A stretch of DNA of 7,660 nucleotides from Erythrobacter sp. 34-65-8. Its GTDB lineage: Bacteria > Pseudomonadota > Alphaproteobacteria > Sphingomonadales > Sphingomonadaceae. A program made the translations under genes and the position numbers. This document shows, one piece after another, positions 1 through 7,660 of this stretch. Location: contig NCJP01000070.1 in assembly GCA_002278985.1 (NCBI GenBank), positions 1 to 7,660 of the forward strand. Direction: 5' to 3'. Within the stretch, counting starts at the first letter, position 1; each line of letters starts with the position of its first letter. The notes under the pieces were generated by a model. The model did no database searches and had not been told where the DNA came from. It saw only the letters and a program-made list of their open reading frames with translations.

Positions 1-987
<987 letters not shown>

Positions 988-1001
988 GCACGGTTGTACT
1001 T

Positions 1002-1030
1002 ACAATACTGTCAATAGTGCTCCGTAACAA
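1002..1030 (-). promoter_or_regulatory. Candidate promoter of the coq4-like gene
   Basis: On the minus strand a TTGTTA (1030-1025) and a TATTGT (1007-1002) are separated by exactly 17 bases, each matching 4 of 6 consensus bases. Initiation would fall about 15 bases before the ATG at 987. The imperfect dyad TTACAATACTGTCAA (1000-1014) overlaps the spacer and -10 and could be an operator. This lies in the only non-coding DNA between two divergent genes, so regulatory sequence is expected here; the exact elements are a weak call. Confidence 0.3.
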
Positions 1031-1069
1031 GACCCTCGCGGCGGGCGAACAGGCGGGATAGAAAGCCCC

Positions 1070-1741
1070 ATGCAACCGCACCAGACCCTGCCCTACACCC
1101 TGCCCGACCTGACCGATGCCGAGCGCCTTGCCCGCGCCACGGCAATGCGAGAGCGGCTGGCAACCCGGTGCAGCTGCCGTTATTTCGCCGATGCCCCGGT
1201 GCCGCGCCAAGTGATCGAACACGCGATCCTTGCGGCTGGCAGCGCACCCAACGGCGCCAACCACCAACCGTGGCACTTTGCGGTCATCTCCTCGCCTGAA
1301 ACCAAGCGCGCTATCCGCGAAGCAGCAGAGGCAGAAGAGCGCGCCTTCTATGCAGGCAAGGCAAGCGATGAATGGCTCGATGCGCTCAAGGATCTCGGCA
1401 CCGATGCCGACAAGCCGTTCCTCGAAACCGCGCCCTGGCTGATCGTCGTGTTCGCCCAGCGCAAGGGCGGGATCGACGAAGACGGCAAGACGCAGAACTA
1501 CTATGTGAACGAGAGCGTCGGGATCGCCTGCGGGCTGCTGCTGGCGACCCTGCACGAAGCGGGCTGCGCGACGCTGACCCACACGCCCTCCCCGATGGGT
1601 TTCCTGCGCACGATCTGCGGCCGGCCGGAGCACGAAAAGCCGCTGATGATCGTGGTTACAGGCCTGCCCGCCCCCGACGCGACCGTGCCCGCCCATGCCG
1701 TGCGCAAGAAGCCGCTGGGGCAGATCGCCAGCTGGCTCTAG
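1070..1741 (+). CDS. Nitroreductase-family FMN protein, iodotyrosine-deiodinase-like
   Basis: 223 residues, one nitroreductase fold domain. The N-terminal R33-C-S35-C-R37-YF corresponds to the FMN-phosphate loop (family usually R-R-S-x-R, so the second Arg is Cys here). Further family marks are APNGANHQPWHF (59-70), ESVGIACGLL (148-157) and THTPSPMGFL (170-179). Between them a lid segment carries E90, Y94 and K115 with spacing E-x3-Y-x20-K, the same spacing as the residues that bind the halotyrosine zwitterion in iodotyrosine deiodinases (E91/Y95/K116 in the Haliscomenobacter enzyme, as I recall). This makes reductive dehalogenation of a halotyrosine-like substrate with FMN the best guess, rather than a generic nitroreductase. 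The start at ATG 1070 has only a weak upstream GGCGGG. Its TAG shares CTAG 1738-1741 with the stop of convergent serB. It is divergent from the coq4-like gene; no pathway link is evident. Confidence 0.85.
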   Translation: MQPHQTLPYTLPDLTDAERLARATAMRERLATRCSCRYFADAPVPRQVIEHAILAAGSAPNGANHQPWHFAVISSPETKRAIREAAEAEERAFYAGKASDEWLDALKDLGTDADKPFLETAPWLIVVFAQRKGGIDEDGKTQNYYVNESVGIACGLLLATLHEAGCATLTHTPSPMGFLRTICGRPEHEKPLMIVVTGLPAPDATVPAHAVRKKPLGQIASWL

Positions 1742-2622
1742 GCCGTCGTCCACTCGCTCCGCGGGATGCCGAGCAGCTTCAGCACGCTGGTCAGGTCGCC
1801 CCGGTCGATGCGGCCGTTGGCGGCAAGACGGGCCTTGGGCTTGGCCCGGTAAGCGACACCATAAGTCGCAGCCTCGATCATCGGGATATCGTTGGCCCCG
1901 TCGCCGGTTGCCAGAGTGACGGTGTTCTCGCCAAACTGCGCCGCTTCATCCTGCAACACCCGCAGCTTGGTACCGCTGTCGGCGATATCGCCGAGCAGCC
2001 CGCCTGTCAGCTGGCCAGCGCCCACTTCCAGCCGGTTGCCGACCACGCGTTCAAACCCCAGCATCTCCGCCACCGGATCAGCGAAGTGGTAAAAGCCGCC
2101 GGTCACCAGCACTGTCCGCACCCCATGGGCCCGCAGCGTGGCGACCAGGGTGCGCGCACCATCCATCGGGCGAATCCGGTCGGTCAGGCATTGATCAATC
2201 GCCTCCTCACCCAAGCCTGCAAGCAGGCCGACCCGTTCGCGCAAGGCGCTTTCAAAATCGAGCTCCCCCTGCATGGCGCGCTCGGTGATTCCGGCGATCT
2301 GATCCTTCAGCCCGGCATAATCGGCCAACTCGTCGATGCATTCCTGCCCGATCATGGTCGAATCCATGTCGGAGACGAACAGGCGCGGCAGGGTAATCAG
2401 ATCCTGCGCGGCAAGCATATCGGCGGAATCGAAATGGCTGTCCAGCACCGCCAGCAGCGCCGCAGGATCGCCTTCCGGCAAAGTCAGTTCGACCACGCCT
2501 TCAACCCGTTCGAGCAGCGCGGCCGAGGCCACCCGCAGGCCATTTTCCTCCAGCGCAGCAATTGCCGCGTCGAGGCGCGTTTCAAGTGTGGCCGGGTCTG
2601 CTATCAGCCGGGCGATGAGCAC
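1738..2622 (-). CDS. serB: Phosphoserine phosphatase SerB
   Basis: A 294-residue HAD-superfamily enzyme that hydrolyses O-phospho-L-serine to serine, the last step of the phosphorylated serine pathway. An N-terminal region of about 80 residues (ACT-like, weakly conserved) precedes the catalytic domain. Motif I is D85-M-D87-ST with nucleophile D85 and acid/base D87; E94 lies in GQECIDE. Motif II is VTGGF with T174, motif III is the Lys of SGTK (K219), and motif IV is GDGANDIPM with D241 and D245. All catalytic residues are present. I chose the GTG start at 2622 because AGGAGA sits 7 bases upstream (2635-2630) and the resulting [10 protein letters not shown] fits the usual sphingomonad beginning. 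An ATG at 2658 and a TTG at 2682 are open in frame but unsupported. The gene is divergent from miaA with the start regions overlapping, and convergent with the flavoprotein gene. Confidence 0.95.
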   Translation of the reverse strand: MLIARLIADPATLETRLDAAIAALEENGLRVASAALLERVEGVVELTLPEGDPAALLAVLDSHFDSADMLAAQDLITLPRLFVSDMDSTMIGQECIDELADYAGLKDQIAGITERAMQGELDFESALRERVGLLAGLGEEAIDQCLTDRIRPMDGARTLVATLRAHGVRTVLVTGGFYHFADPVAEMLGFERVVGNRLEVGAGQLTGGLLGDIADSGTKLRVLQDEAAQFGENTVTLATGDGANDIPMIEAATYGVAYRAKPKARLAANGRIDRGDLTSVLKLLGIPRSEWTTA

Positions 2623-3562
2623 TGCCTGTTCTCCTGAGCGAAATCCGGTCGCGCTCATCGCAGGGCCGACCGCCAGCGGCAAGAGCGCATTGGCGGTCGC
2701 GCTGGCTCAGCGGCTGGAGCAGGCCGGCCGGCGAGCGGTGATCCTCAACGCCGACAGCGCACAGGTTTATGCTGACCTTGCCGTGCTGAGCGCGCGGCCC
2801 ACGCCGGAGGAAATGGGCGGCATCGAACATCGCCTGTTCGGTGCATGGGATGGGGCCAGCGCCTGTTCCGCCGCAGACTGGGCCGCAGCGGCGAAGCGCG
2901 AGATTGGGGTTCTCCATACCGAGGGTGCCGTGCCAGTGCTGGTCGGCGGGACCGGGCTTTACCTGCGCACCCTGCTGGACGGGATCGCGCCAATCCCGGC
3001 AATCGAGCCGGAAGTGCGCACCGCCGTTCGTGCCCTACCGGTCGAGCAGGCCTATGCGGCACTTCAGACAGAAGATCCCGAACGCGCTGAGCGGCTCGCC
3101 CCGGCTGACAGTCAGCGAATCGCCCGGGCGCTGGAGGTGGTCCGCTCCACCGGGCGGCCGCTCGGTGAATGGCAGGACCGGCTTGAGGGCGGGATCGCCA
3201 GCCAGATCGCGCTCCACCCGCTCGTTCTCCTGCCCCCGCGAGAATGGCTGTTCGCACGGTGCGACCGGCGGTTTGCACAGATGCTCGAACAAGGCGCGTT
3301 GGCGGAAGTGGAGACCCTGCTGGCGCGAGCACTTGATCCCGCGCTGCCCGTCATGCGCGCCATTGGCGTTCCCGAAATCTCGGCGCTGCTGAAAGGCGAG
3401 GTTTCGCCGGAGCAAGCCTTGGCTGCTGGACAGCTTGCCACCCGTCAGTATGCCAAACGGCAGTACACCTGGTTCCGCAACCAGCCGCCCCGGGAATGGC
3501 CCCGCATCGAGTTACAAAATGATTCGGTTGAGCGGTATTTCGCATCATTATTTCATTTTTAG
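2615..3562 (+). CDS. miaA: tRNA dimethylallyltransferase MiaA
   Basis: 315 residues, normal length for the family. MiaA transfers the dimethylallyl group from DMAPP to N6 of A37 in tRNAs that read codons starting with U. Visible marks are the P-loop GPTASGKS (17-24), the substrate/catalytic loop NADSAQVY (45-52, D47 being the conserved Asp), [13 protein letters not shown] (111-123), the [11 protein letters not shown] helix (165-175), AIGVPEI (249-255) and the C-terminal [14 protein letters not shown] (277-290). The start ATG at 2615 puts the P-loop at the usual distance from the N terminus; no strong Shine-Dalgarno precedes it (AGCCGGGCG). Its first 8 bases overlap the 5' end of serB on the other strand, so its promoter must lie within serB. 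It is followed after 86 bp by ilvB in the same direction. Low GC in its last 50 bases is notable against the surroundings. Confidence 0.94.
   Translation: MSTACSPERNPVALIAGPTASGKSALAVALAQRLEQAGRRAVILNADSAQVYADLAVLSARPTPEEMGGIEHRLFGAWDGASACSAADWAAAAKREIGVLHTEGAVPVLVGGTGLYLRTLLDGIAPIPAIEPEVRTAVRALPVEQAYAALQTEDPERAERLAPADSQRIARALEVVRSTGRPLGEWQDRLEGGIASQIALHPLVLLPPREWLFARCDRRFAQMLEQGALAEVETLLARALDPALPVMRAIGVPEISALLKGEVSPEQALAAGQLATRQYAKRQYTWFRNQPPREWPRIELQNDSVERYFASLFHF
2630..2635 (-). promoter_or_regulatory. Ribosome binding site that sets the serB start
   Basis: AGGAGA on the minus strand, 7 bases before the GTG at 2622-2620. It is the best Shine-Dalgarno match around the 5' end of serB and favours the GTG over the upstream ATG (2658). 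It lies inside the miaA coding sequence, codons 6-7. Confidence 0.7.
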
Positions 3563-3565
3563 ACG

Positions 3566-3594
3566 TTGACAGGATATTTTTCGTCTCCTAGAGG
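3566..3594 (+). promoter_or_regulatory. Candidate promoter of ilvBNC
   Basis: A perfect TTGACA (3566-3571) begins 3 bases after the miaA stop. A 17-base, T-rich spacer separates it from TAGAGG (3589-3594), inside CCTAGAGG, which resembles the CTANA core of alphaproteobacterial -10 elements. The preceding 50 bases are unusually AT-rich. Initiation would fall near 3601, leaving a leader of roughly 48 bases that contains the hairpin at 3604-3627. Sequence inspection only; readthrough from miaA is not excluded. Confidence 0.5.
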
Positions 3595-3603
3595 CACCCA
3601 CCT

Positions 3604-3627
3604 ACCCGGTGCGGCCTCGCGCCGGGT
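3604..3627 (+). promoter_or_regulatory. Strong leader hairpin before ilvB
   Basis: ACCCGGTGCG (3604-3613) pairs with CGCGCCGGGT (3618-3627) over 10 positions, nine Watson-Crick and one U-G pair, around a tetraloop GCCT. It is followed by TATGTTTATG, only loosely U-rich, then the ilvB ribosome site GGAGG at 3639. It sits between the candidate promoter and the start codon. It could be an attenuator or intrinsic terminator, a 5'-end stabiliser, or a protein-binding leader. I see no short leader peptide rich in Val, Leu or Ile upstream, so classical ribosome-mediated attenuation is not supported. Confidence 0.55.
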
Positions 3628-3648
3628 TATGTTTATGTGGAGGTTGCA

Positions 3649-5409
3649 ATGTCGGCTGGAGAGCAGCGACAGGAAAGATGCGGAGCGGCGCTGCTGGTCG
3701 ATTGCCTGGCAGCGCAAGGCGTGGAGTTCGTGTTCGGCTATCCCGGCGGGGCAGTGCTGCCGATCTATGACGAGCTGTTCTCTGATCAGCGCATCCGCCA
3801 CATCCTCGTCCGGCACGAAGCAGGTGCAGCCCATGCCGCCGAAGGCTATGCCCGCTCCACTGGCAAGCCGGGCGTCGTCCTCGTCACCTCTGGCCCGGGC
3901 GCGACCAATGCGGTGACCGGCATCGCCGACGCCTTCATGGACTCGATCCCGATGGTGGTCATCACCGGCCAGGTGCCGACTGCGCTGATCGGGACCGATG
4001 CGTTCCAGGAAGCCGATACGATCGGAATCACGCGCCACTGCACCAAGCACAACTATCTGGTCAAAGATCCGGACGAACTGCAGTCCGTGATTGAAGAGGC
4101 GTTTCGCATCGCCACCACCGGCCGCCCCGGCCCGGTGCTGATCGACATTCCCAAGGATGTGCAGATTGCGATGGCCGCCTCTGGCCGCGGCAAGGTCGTG
4201 CCGGCCACCGCACGCTATCAGCCGCAGATGGCGGGTGCAGAGGCGCGCATTGCTGAAGCGATCGAACTGCTCGCCCGTGCGGAGCGGCCAATCCTGTACA
4301 CTGGCGGCGGCGTGATCAATTCCGGCCCGCGCGCGAGCGAGCTGCTGCGCAAGTTGCAGGCGCTGACCGGCGCGCCGGTGACCTCCACCTTGATGGGCCT
4401 TGGCGCGTTCCCGGCCGACCATCCCGACTGGCTCGGGATGCTGGGCATGCACGGGACCTTTGAAGCGAACATGGCGATGAACCGGTGCGACGTTATGCTG
4501 TGCGTCGGCGCGCGCTTCGATGACCGGGTCACTGGAAGGCTCGACGCATTCAGCCCGGATTCGAAGAAGATACACATCGATATTGACCGGTCTTCGATCA
4601 ACAAGACGGTGGCGGTCGACGTTCCGATCGTGGGCGACTGCGCCACGGTGCTGGAGCAGCTGATCGCCGCGTGGGGTGGCCGCAAGGCGCAGGACCTGGG
4701 CGAATGGAAAGCGCGCGTCGCAGGATGGCGGGCCCGCGAAAGCCTCGCCTATCCTGACCGCAAAGGTGAATTGATGCCGCAAAAGGCGGTCGAGCGCCTG
4801 TTCGCGCTCACCCGCGCGGCTGATCCGGTCATCACCACCGAAGTCGGCCAGCACCAGATGTGGGCGGCGCAGTATTTCGGATTCTTCGGCCCCAACCGCT
4901 GGCTCACCAGCGGCGGGCTTGGCACCATGGGCTATGGCCTGCCCGCCGCAATCGGCGCGCAGCTCGGCAATCCGGGGCGGCTGGTGATCGACATTGCGGG
5001 TGAAGCGAGCATCCAGATGAACATCCAGGAACTCGGCACCGCCAGCCAGTATCGCCTGCCGGTCAAGGTCTTCATCCTCAACAACGAATACATGGGCATG
5101 GTCCGCCAATGGCAGGAACTGACCTATGAGAGCCGTTATTCCAATTCCTACAGCGACAGCCTGCCCGATTTCGTCAAGCTGGCCGAAGCCTATGGCTGGA
5201 AGGGCATCCGGATCGAGGACGAGAGCCAGCTCGATGCCGGGATCGAGGCGATGCTGGCGCACGATGGCCCGGTAATGGTCGATTGCATGGTCTCGAAAAG
5301 CGCCAACTGCTTCCCGATGATCCCCAGCGGCGCGGCCCACACCGACATGCTGCTCTATGGCGACCATGTCGAAGGGACGATGGACGACGAAGCGAAGGCT
5401 TTGGTGTAG
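3649..5409 (+). CDS. ilvB: Acetolactate synthase large (catalytic) subunit
   Basis: 586 residues. It condenses two pyruvates to 2-acetolactate, or pyruvate with 2-oxobutyrate, using thiamine diphosphate, Mg2+ and FAD. Order of domains: N-terminal PYR domain (about 10-170) with [13 protein letters not shown] (31-43), catalytic Glu E57 in [15 protein letters not shown], and [14 protein letters not shown] (108-121); central FAD-associated domain (about 195-340) with [11 protein letters not shown] and [12 protein letters not shown]-terminal PP domain (about 380-555) with [28 protein letters not shown], the ThDP/Mg motif G451-EAS, N478-N479[11 protein letters not shown] and MIPSGAA. The usual GDG of the metal motif is GEA here. 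Start ATG 3649 is chosen because GGAGG (3639-3643) lies 5 bases upstream; a GTG at 3637 overlaps that site and is unlikely. Thirteen bases separate it from ilvN, consistent with an ilvBNC operon. Confidence 0.97.
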   Translation: MSAGEQRQERCGAALLVDCLAAQGVEFVFGYPGGAVLPIYDELFSDQRIRHILVRHEAGAAHAAEGYARSTGKPGVVLVTSGPGATNAVTGIADAFMDSIPMVVITGQVPTALIGTDAFQEADTIGITRHCTKHNYLVKDPDELQSVIEEAFRIATTGRPGPVLIDIPKDVQIAMAASGRGKVVPATARYQPQMAGAEARIAEAIELLARAERPILYTGGGVINSGPRASELLRKLQALTGAPVTSTLMGLGAFPADHPDWLGMLGMHGTFEANMAMNRCDVMLCVGARFDDRVTGRLDAFSPDSKKIHIDIDRSSINKTVAVDVPIVGDCATVLEQLIAAWGGRKAQDLGEWKARVAGWRARESLAYPDRKGELMPQKAVERLFALTRAADPVITTEVGQHQMWAAQYFGFFGPNRWLTSGGLGTMGYGLPAAIGAQLGNPGRLVIDIAGEASIQMNIQELGTASQYRLPVKVFILNNEYMGMVRQWQELTYESRYSNSYSDSLPDFVKLAEAYGWKGIRIEDESQLDAGIEAMLAHDGPVMVDCMVSKSANCFPMIPSGAAHTDMLLYGDHVEGTMDDEAKALV

Positions 5410-5422
5410 GGGCTCTGGTCTA

Positions 5423-5938
5423 ATGAAAATCAAGCAACAGAGTGCCGAGCGCCACGTGCTCGCCATCACGGTCGATAACGAGGCGGGTATCCTGGCCAAG
5501 ATCGCCGGGCTGTTCACCGCGCGCGGCTACAACATCGACAGTCTGACCGTGGCCGATATTTCCGATGACCACGCGGTCAGCCGGATCACCATCGTCACCA
5601 ACGGGCCGCCGGCGGTGATCGACCAGATCCAGGCCCAGCTCGAACGACTGGTGCCGGTGCACAAGGTGGTGGACCTGACCGAGGAAGGCCCGCACGTCGA
5701 GCGCGAACTGGCGCTGGTCAAGGTTGCCGGCACAGGCGAAAAGCGGGTCGAGGCGCTGCGGCTGGCAGACATCTTCCGCGCCCGACCGGTCGACACCACC
5801 ACCGAAAGCTTCATCTTCGAAATCACCGGACCGCCGGACAAGCTCGACAGCTTCATCGCCCTGATGCGGCAGTTGGGGCTGGTCGAGGTGGGCCGCACCG
5901 GGATTGTCGGAATGATGCGGGGGGCGCAGGGGGCTTGA
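5423..5938 (+). CDS. ilvN: Acetolactate synthase small (regulatory) subunit
   Basis: 171 residues, in the size range of the long small subunits (E. coli IlvH 163). It binds the large subunit, raises its activity and confers valine feedback inhibition. An N-terminal ACT domain (about 10-85) contains VDNEAGILAKIAGLFTARGY followed by NIDSLTV. The residues corresponding to IlvH N11, G14 and N29, whose change relieves valine inhibition in E. coli, are retained as N19, G22 and N37, so feedback sensitivity is expected. A C-terminal small-subunit domain (about 92-166) has LALVKV, DIFRARPVD, SFIFEITGPPDKLDSFI and GIVGMMRG. The start ATG 5423 lies 13 bases after the ilvB stop with a moderate AGGGG about 10 bases upstream. 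An upstream in-frame extension into ilvB (from 5357) is open but not needed. Confidence 0.96.
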   Translation: MKIKQQSAERHVLAITVDNEAGILAKIAGLFTARGYNIDSLTVADISDDHAVSRITIVTNGPPAVIDQIQAQLERLVPVHKVVDLTEEGPHVERELALVKVAGTGEKRVEALRLADIFRARPVDTTTESFIFEITGPPDKLDSFIALMRQLGLVEVGRTGIVGMMRGAQGA

Positions 5939-5949
5939 GCCGACCATAG

Positions 5950-7071
<1,122 letters not shown>

Positions 7072-7081
7072 GCTGCATCTG

Positions 7082-7105
7082 GCCTCTCCCCATCCGGGGA
7101 GAGGC
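7082..7105. terminator. Perfect hairpin between convergent ilvC and hydrolase genes
   Basis: GCCTCTCCCC (7082-7091) and GGGGAGAGGC (7096-7105) form a perfect 10-bp stem around ATCC, 10 bases after the ilvC stop and directly next to the stop codon of the minus-strand gene (7108-7106). The position suits a bidirectional terminator. There is no proper U-tract on either strand (only TTTT at 7113-7116 on the plus strand), so it may be a weak terminator, a 3'-end stabiliser, or another dispersed palindrome. Confidence 0.55.
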
Positions 7106-7660
7106 TCATAGCATTTTGCCGAAGCACGCCCGAAGTTCAGCTGCGAACACTTCGGGTTGCTCCCAAGCGGCGAAGTGCCCGCCCTTGTCGAGGTCGTTCC
7201 AGTAGACGAGATTGGGCATCCCCCGCTCCGCCCACGCGCGCGGGGCGGGGATGACTTCCCGGGGAAACGCGCTCGCCCCGGCAGGAAGCTGCACCACCCC
7301 TTCGCCAACCTTGCTGAAGCTCTCCCAGTAAAGCCGCGCTGCCGAGGCGCCGGTGGCAGGCAGCCAGTAAAGCATCAGGTTGTCGCAGATCTGGTCCTTG
7401 GACAGGGCATCGAACGGCGAGCCGTCGTTGTCGGTCCAGGCATGGATTTTCTCGAGGATCCAGCCGGCCAGCCCGACCGGTGAATCGACCAGCGAATAGC
7501 CGATCGTCTGCGGCCGGGTGCCCTGCTGCTTGGAGTAGCCGGAATCCCATTCCTGATAATGACCGAGCCGCTGCAAGGCCGACAGCACGGCCGGGTCATT
7601 GCTCTGCATATCTTCCGGGGTCGGGCGGCCAAGCGGCATGTTGACATGGATACCTGCGCA
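7106..7660 (-). CDS. Epoxide hydrolase family alpha/beta-hydrolase, C-terminal part
   Basis: The frame is open through the right edge; 184 codons plus the TGA stop (7108-7106) are visible. The residues just before the Met at 7639 read CAGIHVN, matching the family's G-(I/L)-H-(L/V)-N-MP, so that Met is internal and the N-terminal half with the nucleophile Asp and the HGWPGS-type oxyanion region lies outside. Counting from that Met, GYSKQQGTRPQTIGYSLVDS (34-53) and the GLAGWILEKIHAW lid (56-68) are typical of microsomal-type epoxide hydrolases. YWLPATGASAARLYWES (91-107) carries a candidate ring-opening Tyr, and H155 in DKGGHFAAWEQPE is the catalytic His. Members hydrolyse epoxides to diols, but many bacterial relatives have unknown substrates. 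Convergent with ilvC; probably unrelated to it in function. Confidence 0.9.
   Translation of the reverse strand, partial: CAGIHVNMPLGRPTPEDMQSNDPAVLSALQRLGHYQEWDSGYSKQQGTRPQTIGYSLVDSPVGLAGWILEKIHAWTDNDGSPFDALSKDQICDNLMLYWLPATGASAARLYWESFSKVGEGVVQLPAGASAFPREVIPAPRAWAERGMPNLVYWNDLDKGGHFAAWEQPEVFAAELRACFGKML

Noticed and set aside
1009..1014. TTGACA on the minus strand upstream of the coq4-like gene as a -35 box.
   Set aside because: At 16-18 bases downstream there is no -10-like sequence (GTGCAT at 17). The overlapping TTGTTA/TATTGT pair is better spaced.
1372..2637. A 421-codon plus-strand open frame antisense to serB.
   Set aside because: serB has every HAD motif in place; this frame has none and starts inside the flavoprotein gene.
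2656..2682. Upstream starts of serB (ATG 2658, TTG 2682).
   Set aside because: They lack a Shine-Dalgarno, add residues without family resemblance, and would enlarge the overlap with miaA.
3518..3560. AATGAT / ATCATT inverted repeat followed by a T-rich stretch at the end of miaA as a terminator.
   Set aside because: The stem is only 6 weak A-T-rich pairs with a 20-base loop inside coding sequence, too unstable to call.
3637..3639. GTG as an upstream start of ilvB.
   Set aside because: It overlaps the GGAGG that serves the ATG at 3649, and nothing upstream of it would act as a ribosome site.
3629..3916. A possible leader peptide starting [11 protein letters not shown] before ilvB.
   Set aside because: It has no early stop, runs about 96 codons into ilvB in the wrong frame, and is not rich in Val, Leu or Ile.
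3559..5517. A 652-codon open frame on the minus strand across all of ilvB.
   Set aside because: It lies antisense to a fully conserved ilvB and its translation shows no recognisable domain. Long antisense frames are expected in GC-rich coding DNA.

Overview
This is a compact, GC-rich chromosomal window that reads as core metabolism of an alphaproteobacterium. Sphingomonadales (an Erythrobacter/Novosphingobium/Sphingomonas-like genome) is the best guess. The basis is the codon bias, the serB / miaA-ilvB-ilvN-ilvC neighbourhood, a bacterial Coq4-type ubiquinone protein, an ilvB of the 'GEAS' type, and a short palindromic intergenic repeat of a kind I associate with sphingomonad genomes. The assignment comes from remembered family resemblance, not from a search.

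Layout from left to right: (1) the 3' end of a small membrane protein, probably DUF6122 family (+). (2) A Coq4-like protein (-) whose stop codon overlaps the stop of gene 1. (3) An 82-bp divergent spacer, then a nitroreductase-family flavoprotein of the iodotyrosine-deiodinase type (+). (4) Phosphoserine phosphatase serB (-), whose stop shares a CTAG with the stop of gene 3. (5) miaA (+), tRNA A37 dimethylallyltransferase, whose start codon overlaps the start region of serB head to head. (6) ilvB-ilvN-ilvC (+), the acetolactate synthase large and small subunits and ketol-acid reductoisomerase, preceded by a candidate promoter and a strong leader hairpin. (7) The 3' part of an epoxide-hydrolase-family alpha/beta-hydrolase (-), cut by the right edge. 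A perfect 10-bp hairpin separates it from ilvC.

How the genes work together: IlvB+IlvN condense pyruvate (or pyruvate plus 2-oxobutyrate) to acetohydroxy acids, and IlvC isomerises and reduces these to dihydroxy acids. These are the first two common steps to valine, leucine and isoleucine. SerB completes serine synthesis. MiaA modifies tRNAs that read UNN codons. Coq4 belongs to ubiquinone synthesis. There is no mobile element, CRISPR array, phage gene or RNA gene that I can support, and I do not see an undescribed multi-gene system. The points worth a second look are small: an 84-bp nested inverted repeat between ilvN and ilvC with arm-specific compensatory changes, a strong hairpin in the ilvB leader, overlapping divergent starts of serB and miaA, a GDG-to-GEA change in the thiamine diphosphate motif of IlvB, and a halotyrosine-binding residue triad in the flavoprotein. 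No stretch over 300 bases lacks a gene; the longest intergenic gap is the 113 bases between ilvN and ilvC.
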